Assembly: GCA_003221085.1 (NCBI GenBank)
Contig: QHUD01000114.1
Coordinates: 1 to 10,149 of the forward strand
Length of the DNA stretch: 10,149 bases
Source: Gemmatimonadota bacterium
Lineage (GTDB): Bacteria > Gemmatimonadota > Gemmatimonadetes > Gemmatimonadales > GWC2-71-9
Reading direction: 5' to 3'
Shown: positions 1 through 5,188 of the stretch, one piece after another
Layout of the letters: every line of letters starts with the position of its first letter
How positions within the stretch are numbered: position 1 is the stretch's first letter
Position numbers and translations under genes: made by a program
Notes under the pieces: generated by a model
The model's database searches: none
Told to the model about the DNA's origin: nothing
The model's input: only the letters and a program-made list of their open reading frames with translations

Positions 1-671
1 TCCGCGTTCGCCTTGTGGTCGGTCAGCGTGCCGTTCCGCCAGTAGCCGTCCATCGTGATCAGCAGGCGGCTGCCCGAATCCTGAATGCGCGAGCCGCACG
101 CCTGACCGCTGAAGCCGCCGAACACCTGCGAGTGGACCACACCGAGTCGCGCACATGCCAGCATCGTGATCGGCAGCTCCGGGACCATGGGCATGTGCAG
201 GGTGACGCGGTCACCCGCCGTGAGTCCCAACCCTCGGAGCAGCGCGGCCACTTCGTTGACGCGGGTGTGCAGCTCCTGATACGTGATCACGACGTCCCGC
301 TCGCCTTCCGGCTCAGGCACGAAAATGAACGCCGCTTTACTCGCGTATTTGGCGAGATTGCGGTCCACGCAGTTGTATGACGCGTTGATCTTGCCGCCGA
401 CGAACCATTTCCAGAACGGCGCGTTGCTGGTGTCGAGGACCGTGTGATACGGCTCGAACCACGTCAGCATGTCCGCATAGGTCTTGAAGCAGTCGGGGAA
501 CTTATCGAGCCCGAATTTCTCGAAGATGCGCGGGTCGCGCAGGTTCGCCTGCGCTTTAAACTGCTCGGACGGTTGATAGTACTCCTCTTCCTTCCAGTGG
601 ACGGCGATCTGCGCTTCACTGACCTCCGTGAGCTCGTTCGTTTTGACCGACTTTTTGACCGTCTTTGCCAT
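1..671 (-). CDS. acs: Acetate--CoA ligase (AMP-forming), N-terminal part
   Basis: Activates acetate (or a similar short acid) with ATP to acyl-AMP and then acyl-CoA in the cytoplasm. About 223 residues are present, beginning MAKTVKKSVK at the ATG 671-669 and running off the left edge, so the ATP-binding and catalytic core motifs lie outside. Visible family features are the N-terminal acs segment ending APFWKWFVGGKIN, then the adenylate-forming fold with MPMVPELPITMLACARLG, HSQVFGGFSG and SGSRLLITMDG. These match the conserved order in acetyl-CoA synthetases, where the usual text is HSVVFGGFSA; the Q and the ACGSRI stretch suggest a divergent subfamily, so propionate or another acid cannot be excluded. 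The start lies behind a weak AAGG-type ribosome site. The gene is divergent from the STAS gene and shares a 260-bp upstream region with it. Confidence 0.9.
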   Translation of the reverse strand, partial: MAKTVKKSVKTNELTEVSEAQIAVHWKEEEYYQPSEQFKAQANLRDPRIFEKFGLDKFPDCFKTYADMLTWFEPYHTVLDTSNAPFWKWFVGGKINASYNCVDRNLAKYASKAAFIFVPEPEGERDVVITYQELHTRVNEVAALLRGLGLTAGDRVTLHMPMVPELPITMLACARLGVVHSQVFGGFSGQACGSRIQDSGSRLLITMDGYWRNGTLTDHKANA

Positions 672-727
672 GTGCCCTTGCCTTTGGTCCAAACCAGCCA
701 GATCTCGTGTGTTCAGGGGGGGAGGCT

Positions 728-758
728 AAGGTATGCCCCCGGAATGGACGGCGGTCAA
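728..758 (-). promoter_or_regulatory. Possible acs promoter
   Basis: On the minus strand TTGACC (758-753) is a good -35 hexamer. The best -10 nearby is TACCTT (733-728) at 19-bp spacing, or CATACC at 17 bp, both weak. The transcript would have a leader of roughly 50-60 nt before acs. The location is right but the -10 match is poor, so this is tentative. Confidence 0.3.
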
Positions 759-803
759 GGCGGCCCTTGCAAACTGCCCGCGGGCGTTCCGTCTGCGGCA
801 GCC

Positions 804-831
804 GAGCGGGTGAGACGCCTCACCCCGCTTT
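804..831. promoter_or_regulatory. Dyad-symmetric operator candidate or hairpin between acs and the STAS gene
   Basis: GGGTGAGACGCCTCACCC (808-825) is a perfect 7-bp inverted repeat around a 4-nt centre. It can extend to about 10 bp with one bulged C (805-829) and is followed by TTT. It sits in the divergent intergenic region immediately before a consensus TTGACA. It resembles an operator for a dimeric regulator; the hairpin plus short T run also looks like a weak terminator, but no gene ends here on the plus strand. Confidence 0.45.
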
Positions 832-868
832 GACAACCGGTTGACGGCCCGCAGGTTAGCTGTATGGC
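830..868 (+). promoter_or_regulatory. Promoter candidate for the STAS gene with duplicated TTGAC box
   Basis: TTGACA (830-835) is a perfect -35 hexamer and TTGACG follows at 841-846, giving two TTGAC boxes 11 bp apart. TATGGC (863-868), 16 bp after the second box, is the best -10, with a 3/6 match to consensus. Start of transcription would be near 875, leaving a leader of about 57 nt. The -35 quality is clear; the -10 is weak, so the exact arrangement is inferred. Confidence 0.45.
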
Positions 869-931
869 ACTGGAGTCGCATACGCCTCGGTCGGTGAACT
901 ACTGGAGCCGACTGTGGAGGAGCTGGTGACA

Positions 932-1243
932 ATGTCCATGCGTCCGAGCGAGAAGGTGCTGGCCGCTCCCGAGGAGCTGGGGCTCGACTCACGCACGACG
1001 TTCCGTCGTGCGGCCACGGAGCTGCTGGAACAGCTGGGGGAGGGTGCCGGTCGCCTGGTCATTGACCTCGCCGGCACGCGCCAGATCGACAGCGCGGGCC
1101 TCGGTGCCCTGATGTTGATCCAGCGAAAGGCCGCGGAGCGCCGGCTGACGGTGTGTCTGCGCGGCGCCAACGAGGAGCTGCGTTTCCTGCTGGTCCTGAC
1201 CAAGCTCGACGACCTGTTCGAGCTGGAGGGCAGTCCGAGCTGA
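932..1243 (+). CDS. STAS-domain anti-sigma-factor antagonist
   Basis: Small single-domain protein of 103 residues of the SpoIIAA/RsbV type. Such proteins bind and neutralise anti-sigma kinases, switched by phosphorylation of one serine. The diagnostic stretch is LVIDLAGTRQIDSAGLGAL: a beta strand, then DSAGLG with the serine at the position phosphorylated in SpoIIAA. The rest (ALMLIQRKAAER, then a hydrophobic strand and LDDLFEL) follows the STAS order and fills the whole gene. ATG 932 is chosen because GGAGGAG at 916-922 lies 9 nt upstream; a GTG at 914 is in frame but would overlap that site, and ATG 938 is a further option. No partner kinase or sigma factor is in the window. A receiver gene follows 44 bp downstream, so the two could belong to one signalling pathway. 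Confidence 0.88.
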   Translation: MSMRPSEKVLAAPEELGLDSRTTFRRAATELLEQLGEGAGRLVIDLAGTRQIDSAGLGALMLIQRKAAERRLTVCLRGANEELRFLLVLTKLDDLFELEGSPS

Positions 1244-1251
1244 GCCGCCCG

Positions 1252-1279
1252 TAGACGGCGGGGGGGACCCGCATATATT
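1252..1279 (+). promoter_or_regulatory. Promoter candidate for the receiver-ccm operon, near-leaderless
   Basis: TATATT (1274-1279) is a 5/6 match to the -10 hexamer and stands out in GC-rich sequence. TAGACG (1252-1257) is a 4/6 -35 at 16-bp spacing. Transcription would begin at about 1285-1288, essentially on the ATG at 1288. No Shine-Dalgarno sequence precedes that ATG, which fits a leaderless message. The spacer contains seven G in a row (1260-1266). Confidence 0.5.
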
Positions 1280-1287
1280 GGCCCACC

Positions 1288-1662
1288 ATGGGTTCCCCCA
1301 CCCTCGGCCCGCGGCGCAAAGTGCTGTTCGTCGAGGACGAGTCGACGCTGCGGCGAACCTACAAGCGATTCTTCGCCGCACGCTACCATCTGGCCTTCGC
1401 CGCGAGCGGAACCGAGGCGCGCCGCCAGATGGAAGAGTTCCACCCCGAAGTCCTGGTGCTCGATCTGCGCCTGCCCGACACCGACGGCGTCACCCTGCTG
1501 CAGGAGATCCGACAGTCGCAGCCTTCCCTCCCGGTGATCGTCACGACCTCGTACGTGAGCATGGAGCCGCTCATCAACGTGCTCGATCTCGGCCACTCGG
1601 GGTACCTCGTCAAGCCGTTCGATCTGGAAGATCTCGCCGCCCGCATCGATGCTGTCGGCTGA
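1288..1662 (+). CDS. Single-domain response regulator (receiver only)
   Basis: A 124-residue receiver domain with no output domain. It should be phosphorylated by a histidine kinase and act through protein contacts. Key residues are all visible: acidic pair E16-D17 in FVEDE, phospho-acceptor D59 in LVLDLRLPDTDG, the conserved hydroxyl at T86/T87 in IVTTS, and K109 in the VKPF motif. The ATG at 1288 has no ribosome-binding site and lies 8 nt after a TATATT box, so it may be leaderless. Its last 14 bp overlap ccmA, which argues for co-transcription and translational coupling with the cytochrome c maturation genes. No kinase is nearby. The family is certain; its role here (perhaps coupling respiration to a signal, or acting on the STAS partner) is not shown by the sequence. 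Confidence 0.88.
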   Translation: MGSPTLGPRRKVLFVEDESTLRRTYKRFFAARYHLAFAASGTEARRQMEEFHPEVLVLDLRLPDTDGVTLLQEIRQSQPSLPVIVTTSYVSMEPLINVLDLGHSGYLVKPFDLEDLAARIDAVG

Positions 1663-2377
1663 GGGACTGCGGCACACTTTCGGCGAGGGCAGGGGACAGG
1701 TGGTGGCGCTCGACGACGTGTCCTTCACCCTCACGTCGGGACAGACGCTTGCGATCTTCGGGCCGAACGGCGCCGGCAAGACCACGCTGCTCAAGGTGCT
1801 CGCGGGCCTGATTCGGCCGCAGGCGGGGTCGGTGCGGATCGCGGGCGGCCGGCGCGCGATCGGGTGGATCGGGCACGAAACCCACCTCTACGAGCACCTC
1901 ACCGTACGCGAGAACCTTCTCTTCTGGGCGTCGCTCTACGGCATGCCCGCCCCGCGCCGCGGTCCCCGCGCGGCCGAAGTGCTGGGGCGCCTCGGCCTGG
2001 GCGATCGGGCGGATCGACCGGTGTGGTCGCTCTCCCGAGGTCTGGCGCAGCGCGCGTCGATCGCCAAGGCCCTGATCCACGATCCGTCCGTGCTGCTGCT
2101 CGACGAGCCATTCACGGGGCTCGATCTCGCCGCGGCGGCCGAGCTGCGGGTGCTGCTCGGCGAACTGCGCGGTCGCGGCGCGGGAGGGGGGGGCCGCGTC
2201 CTCGTGCTGGCGACGCACAACGTGGACGAGGGAGTCGAGCTCGCGACCGACGTCGCGTTCCAGCGACGCGGTCGGTTCGTGCACCTCGCGCCGCTGGGTG
2301 GGCGAGGCCCCTCGGAGATCGCGGAGGCGTATCGGCGCGCGGTGGAGCAGCGGACCGGGGGGGTCACCGATGGGTGA
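1649..2377 (+). CDS. ccmA: Heme exporter ATP-binding protein CcmA
   Basis: Cytoplasmic ATPase of the CcmABCD complex. In Ccm systems its ATP hydrolysis drives release of heme-loaded CcmE for cytochrome c maturation. The 242 residues show Walker A GPNGAGKTT (38-46), the CcmA-type Q-loop region WIGHETHLYEHLTVRENL (73-90), signature LSRGLAQR (128-135), Walker B VLLLDEP (148-154) and the H-loop ATHN (H190). The GHxxxLY pattern after strand 3 and the adjacent ccmB and ccmC genes separate it from other ABC ATPases. The ATG at 1649 lies inside the receiver gene, a 14-bp overlap; the stop at 2375-2377 overlaps the ccmB start by 8 bp. A run of eight G (2186-2193) encodes GGGG just before the H-loop strand and is a likely place for slippage; the frame is intact here. 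Confidence 0.9.
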   Translation: MLSAEGLRHTFGEGRGQVVALDDVSFTLTSGQTLAIFGPNGAGKTTLLKVLAGLIRPQAGSVRIAGGRRAIGWIGHETHLYEHLTVRENLLFWASLYGMPAPRRGPRAAEVLGRLGLGDRADRPVWSLSRGLAQRASIAKALIHDPSVLLLDEPFTGLDLAAAAELRVLLGELRGRGAGGGGRVLVLATHNVDEGVELATDVAFQRRGRFVHLAPLGGRGPSEIAEAYRRAVEQRTGGVTDG

Positions 2378-3050
2378 GGTGCTCGCGCAGGCGTGGGCCG
2401 TGGCGCGCAAGGACCTGGTGCTCGAGTTCCGCACGCGAACGGCGCTCGTCTCGGCCGTGGTGTTCGCTGCGCTCGTCCTCACGGTGTTCAACTTCGGACG
2501 CGACCCCACCGCCGTCCCCACGATCGATCTCGCCCCGACCATCCTGTGGGTCACGTTCACGTTCGCCGCGATGCTCGCCATGAACCGCGCCTTCCAGCTC
2601 GAGCTCGAAAACCAGGCGCTCGAGGGGCTGCTGGCGTCGCCGCTGAGCCGCACCGGCCTCTACTGGGGGAAACTCGTCGCGAACCTGGTGTTCGTGGCGG
2701 TGGTGGAAGCCGTCGGTCTGCCGCTGTTCGTACTGTTCTTCGACGTGCCTGTGGGTCGCGTGTTAGCCCCCCTCGTCGGCGTGATCGCGCTCGCGACGCT
2801 CGGGTTCGTCGCCGTGGGCACGCTCTTCAGCGCTCTGGTGATGCGCACTCGGTTCGCGGAGCTGCTCCTGGTCGTGATTCTCTTGCCGTTCCTCGTCCCG
2901 CCGCTCATCGGAGCCGTCCAGGTCACGGCGCGGCTATTCGGTGGGCGTCCCTTGAGCGAGTCGGTGGGGTACCTTAAGTTGCTCGCCGCGTACGACATCG
3001 TGTTCGTGTCGCTCGCGAGCTTCCTGTTTCGCTTCACGGTGGACGAATGA
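2370..3050 (+). CDS. ccmB: Heme exporter membrane protein CcmB
   Basis: Integral membrane partner of CcmA. With CcmC it forms the transporter-like core that loads and releases holo-CcmE at the outer face of the cytoplasmic membrane. At 226 residues it has the usual length. The cytoplasmic start (AWAVARKDLVLEFRTR) matches the family, followed by six hydrophobic segments beginning near ALVSAVVFAALVL, APTILWVTFTFAAML, LVFVAVVEAVGLPLF, PLVGVIALATLGFV, LLVVILLPFLVPPL and the last ending ASFLFRF. The loop LENQALEGLLASPLSR is characteristic of CcmB. The ATG at 2370 lies within the end of ccmA; a longer reading from 2298 is only overlap with ccmA. Seven G (2357-2363) sit where the ribosome site should be. 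The stop overlaps the next start as ATGA. Confidence 0.9.
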   Translation: MGEVLAQAWAVARKDLVLEFRTRTALVSAVVFAALVLTVFNFGRDPTAVPTIDLAPTILWVTFTFAAMLAMNRAFQLELENQALEGLLASPLSRTGLYWGKLVANLVFVAVVEAVGLPLFVLFFDVPVGRVLAPLVGVIALATLGFVAVGTLFSALVMRTRFAELLLVVILLPFLVPPLIGAVQVTARLFGGRPLSESVGYLKLLAAYDIVFVSLASFLFRFTVDE

Positions 3051-3700
3051 GCCTGGCGCACAAAGGTCGTTGGATCACGATGGTCGGTCTGGTGTGCCTC
3101 GCCGGCGTGTACGTTCGGGCCCTGGCGTTCACGCCGGTGGAGCGATTGCAGGGACCCGCCCAAAAGATCTTCTATTTGCACGTACCTGCCGCGCTGTGGA
3201 CGGAAGCGGCGATGATCCTCGTAGGTCTGGCCGGGATCTTCTACCTGTTCCTGAAGGATCCACGGCTGGATCGGTTCGCCGCGGCGTCGGCGGAGGTGGG
3301 TACGGTGTTCGCGATCATCGTGCTCACGACCGGCCCGATCTGGGGCAAGCCCATTTGGGGGACGTGGTGGACCTGGGATGCCCGGCTGACGTCCACGCTG
3401 TTCCTCTTCTTTCTGTACGTGGGCTATCTGCTGGTACGGGGGGCCGTGCGGGATCCGGGGGTACGCGCCCGCTACGCCGCCGTGCTCGGCATCTGCGGAC
3501 TGTGTCTCGTGCCCTTCATCCACCTGAGCGTGTTCCTGTTCCGCACGCTGCATCCCCAGCCCATCATCGTGAAGCCGAGCGCGCCATCGCTGCCGGGCAG
3601 CATGCTGGCGACGTGGCTCTTTTCCCTCGTGGCGTTCTCGCTCTTGTACGTGGGGTTCGTGACCCAGCGCTACGCTGTGGGGGACACGGACCATGCCTGA
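3047..3700 (+). CDS. ccmC: Heme-handling protein CcmC (cytochrome c maturation)
   Basis: Membrane protein that presents heme to CcmE during cytochrome c maturation. It has 217 residues with about six transmembrane segments. The tryptophan-rich heme motif WGTWWTWD (104-111) is intact. Two conserved histidines, the likely axial heme ligands, are H45 in YLHVP and H159 in PFIHLSV; the TLHPQP stretch near 167-172 is also typical. The related CcsA and CcmF proteins share the WWD motif, but length, flanking histidines and gene order identify CcmC. The start overlaps the ccmB stop as ATGA. Its last 8 bp overlap the small ccmD-like gene. Confidence 0.93.
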   Translation: MSLAHKGRWITMVGLVCLAGVYVRALAFTPVERLQGPAQKIFYLHVPAALWTEAAMILVGLAGIFYLFLKDPRLDRFAAASAEVGTVFAIIVLTTGPIWGKPIWGTWWTWDARLTSTLFLFFLYVGYLLVRGAVRDPGVRARYAAVLGICGLCLVPFIHLSVFLFRTLHPQPIIVKPSAPSLPGSMLATWLFSLVAFSLLYVGFVTQRYAVGDTDHA

Positions 3701-3803
3701 CGTGCCCCAGAACGCCGGCTACATGGCGGCGGCGTACATCGTCACGGCCGTCATCCTGCTCGGCTACGCCATTTCGCTGTACCGCCGCACCGCTAAGCCT
3801 TAG
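3693..3803 (+). CDS. ccmD: CcmD-like small membrane protein
   Basis: A 36-residue reading frame starting MPDVPQNAGYM, with one hydrophobic helix (about residues 12-29, containing AYIVTAVILLGYAISL) and a basic end YRRTAKP. This is the CcmD plan: a short tail, one membrane helix, then positive charges on the cytoplasmic side. CcmD stabilises the CcmABC complex and helps free holo-CcmE. GGGGGA (3679-3684) lies 8 nt before the ATG. The gene begins 8 bp inside the end of ccmC, in another frame, exactly where ccmD is expected. Its TAG overlaps the stop of the convergent TPR gene. The sequence is too short for family proof, so the call rests on topology and position. Confidence 0.8.
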   Translation: MPDVPQNAGYMAAAYIVTAVILLGYAISLYRRTAKP

Positions 3804-4384
3804 CCGTCGCGCTTCTGGGGAAACAACTCGGCGCGCGCCTCGGACAGGCGCGTCAGCCCGTCGGGCACCTGTGTGGCCCAGAGGTGCAACGCTTCGTCGG
3901 CGGCGCGCTCGTCGCCGGCCTGGAACAGCGCCTGCGCGTTGAGCCACAGCGCTTCGGCACCGCCGCCGGCCGCGTACGCGCGGGCGAACCGCGCCGCCGC
4001 TTCGGCGTGGCGACCGGCGCGGCGATACAGATCGCCCGCTGCGAGCGCGGCATCGGGACGCTCCTCGAGCGCGAGCACCTGCTCGTACGCCACGAGCGCA
4101 TCCTGCTGGCGGAACACCATCTGCCAGGCTTCCCCCAGCAGCATCCAGGCATCGGGATTTTCGGGGAAGCGCTGCGCGGCTTCCTGCGCCGCCGCCACCG
4201 CACCCCAGCGGTCCTCGATGGCACGCCGCAGTCGCACCAGCGCCGGATGGGATTCCGCGAACGTCGGGGCGAGCGCGCAGGCGAATCGCAGCCAGAAGTC
4301 GGCGCGTTTGGGCGCTTCGCGTTGAGAGGCCGCCGCCCGCCGCACGGCGAAGCGGACGAGCGCGGAGCGCAGGGAGCGGAGCAT
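3800..4384 (-). CDS. TPR-repeat protein of unknown function
   Basis: About 194 residues from the ATG at 4384; in-frame TTG (4399) and GTG (4396) codons are less likely starts. Helical TPR-like repeats cover most of the protein, with clear units around PDAWMLLGEAWQ...ALVAYEQVLAL and PDAALAAGDLYRRAGRHAEAAARFARAYA. The N-terminus is Arg-rich and amphipathic (MLRSLRSALVRFAVRR) without a signal peptide, so the protein is probably cytoplasmic. TPRs act as protein-docking scaffolds. Some cytochrome c maturation factors carry TPRs (CcmH/CycH type), but no membrane helix or other link is visible here, so such a role is only suggested by the neighbouring ccm and hem genes. It converges on ccmD with overlapping stops and diverges from hemD across the palindrome at 4387-4403. 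Confidence 0.8.
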   Translation of the reverse strand: MLRSLRSALVRFAVRRAAASQREAPKRADFWLRFACALAPTFAESHPALVRLRRAIEDRWGAVAAAQEAAQRFPENPDAWMLLGEAWQMVFRQQDALVAYEQVLALEERPDAALAAGDLYRRAGRHAEAAARFARAYAAGGGAEALWLNAQALFQAGDERAADEALHLWATQVPDGLTRLSEARAELFPQKRDG

Positions 4385-4386
4385 TG

Positions 4387-4403
4387 TAGATTGCACCAAT
4401 CTA
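4387..4403. promoter_or_regulatory. Palindrome between the divergent TPR and hemD starts; candidate operator and paired -10 boxes
   Basis: TAGATTGcacCAATCTA is a perfect 7-bp inverted repeat with a 3-nt centre, AT-rich in a very GC-rich region. By symmetry each strand carries TAGATT, a fair -10 hexamer. The plus-strand copy (4387-4392) ends 10 nt before the hemD ATG at 4403; the minus-strand copy (4403-4398) ends 13 nt before the TPR ATG at 4384. Both messages would then be leaderless or nearly so, which fits the absence of ribosome-binding sites. No good -35 is visible on either side. A dimeric repressor or activator bound here would act on both genes. Confidence 0.55.
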
Positions 4404-4953
4404 TGTCACACGCGTCGCGCCCGCCGGGTCCCGCGCGCCCTCACCCCCTCGCGGGCCGGCGCATCGCGGTCACGCGGGCGCGCGAGCAGGCCAACCAGCT
4501 GGTGCGCGAGCTGGAGGCGCTCGGCGCCGAGGTCGTCGCCGCCCCGACGATTCGCATCGCGCGGCTCGCCGATCTCGCGGCGCTCCGCGCCGCACTCACC
4601 CGAGTCCCGCCCTACGACTGGATCGTGTTCACCAGCCAGAATGCCGTGCACGTGGTGTGCGATCGGCTGCCGGAGTGGGAGCTCGCGCCGCGCGACGTGG
4701 CACGCGCCGCCGTCGCCGCCATCGGACCCGCGACCGCGGAGGCGCTCGTGCGCCGCGGACTCGTCCCAGACCTCGTCCCGGACCGGTTCGTCGCCGAGGC
4801 GGTCGTGACCTCGCTCGCCGCACAGGGCGATGTGCGCGGCAAGACGATCCTGCTGCCCCGCGCGCGGGAGGCTCGCGACGAGCTCCCCGACGGGCTGCGC
4901 GCGTTGGGTGCAGTGGTCGATGTGATCCCGGTTTACGAGACCATTCGTGAGAC

Positions 4954-4967
4954 GGGAAACGGGAGCG
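4954..4967 (+). repeat. Short heptanucleotide repeat in hemD (two units)
   Basis: Two 7-bp units, GGGAAAC and GGGAGCG, encode the glycine-rich turn ETGNGSG. Alone this is weak; it is listed because longer tracts of the same GGGANNN type lie 0.2 and 1 kb downstream. Confidence 0.35.
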
Positions 4968-5159
4968 GCCTGGCGGCGGAGATCCTCGCCGGGAGGATCG
5001 ACCTCGTCACGTCCGGCCGCGGCGTCTGGCCGGTTCGCGGCGGCGGTGATTGGCCCAGTCACGGCCGGGACGGCGCGCGAGCTCGGGATCACGGTCGCCA
5101 TCGAGGCCCGGGAGTACACGGTGCCCGGACTCGTGGAAGCGATCGTGCGGTATTACGAG

Positions 5160-5187
5160 CGGGAAGCGGGACGCGGGATGCGGAGTA
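5160..5187 (+). repeat. Heptanucleotide tandem repeat at the 3' end of hemD
   Basis: Four adjacent 7-bp units. The first three fit CGGGANG exactly and the last (CGGAGTA) is decayed. They encode the extra C-terminal tail REAGRGMRST of HemD, beyond the point where HemD proteins usually end, and run up to the GTGA hemD/hemC junction. They also supply the GGAG in front of the hemC start. Confidence 0.65.
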
Positions 5188-5188
5188 C

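Noticed and set aside
1245..1261. Hairpin CCGCC/GGCGG after the STAS gene as a terminator
   Set aside because: Only a 5-bp stem, followed by G residues instead of a T run.
2298..2369. Upstream start for ccmB
   Set aside because: This stretch is the ccmA coding sequence in another frame; its Arg-rich translation is not CcmB-like, whereas ATG 2370 gives the normal length.
4381..4399. TTG or GTG start for the TPR gene
   Set aside because: They fall inside the palindrome that likely holds the -10 box; ATG 4384 is a better codon and the extra five residues add nothing.
3884..4402. In-frame extension of the hemD/hemC reading frame upstream of 4403
   Set aside because: It is antisense to the TPR gene, whose repeats are clear on the minus strand; the HemD family sequence starts shortly after the ATG at 4403.
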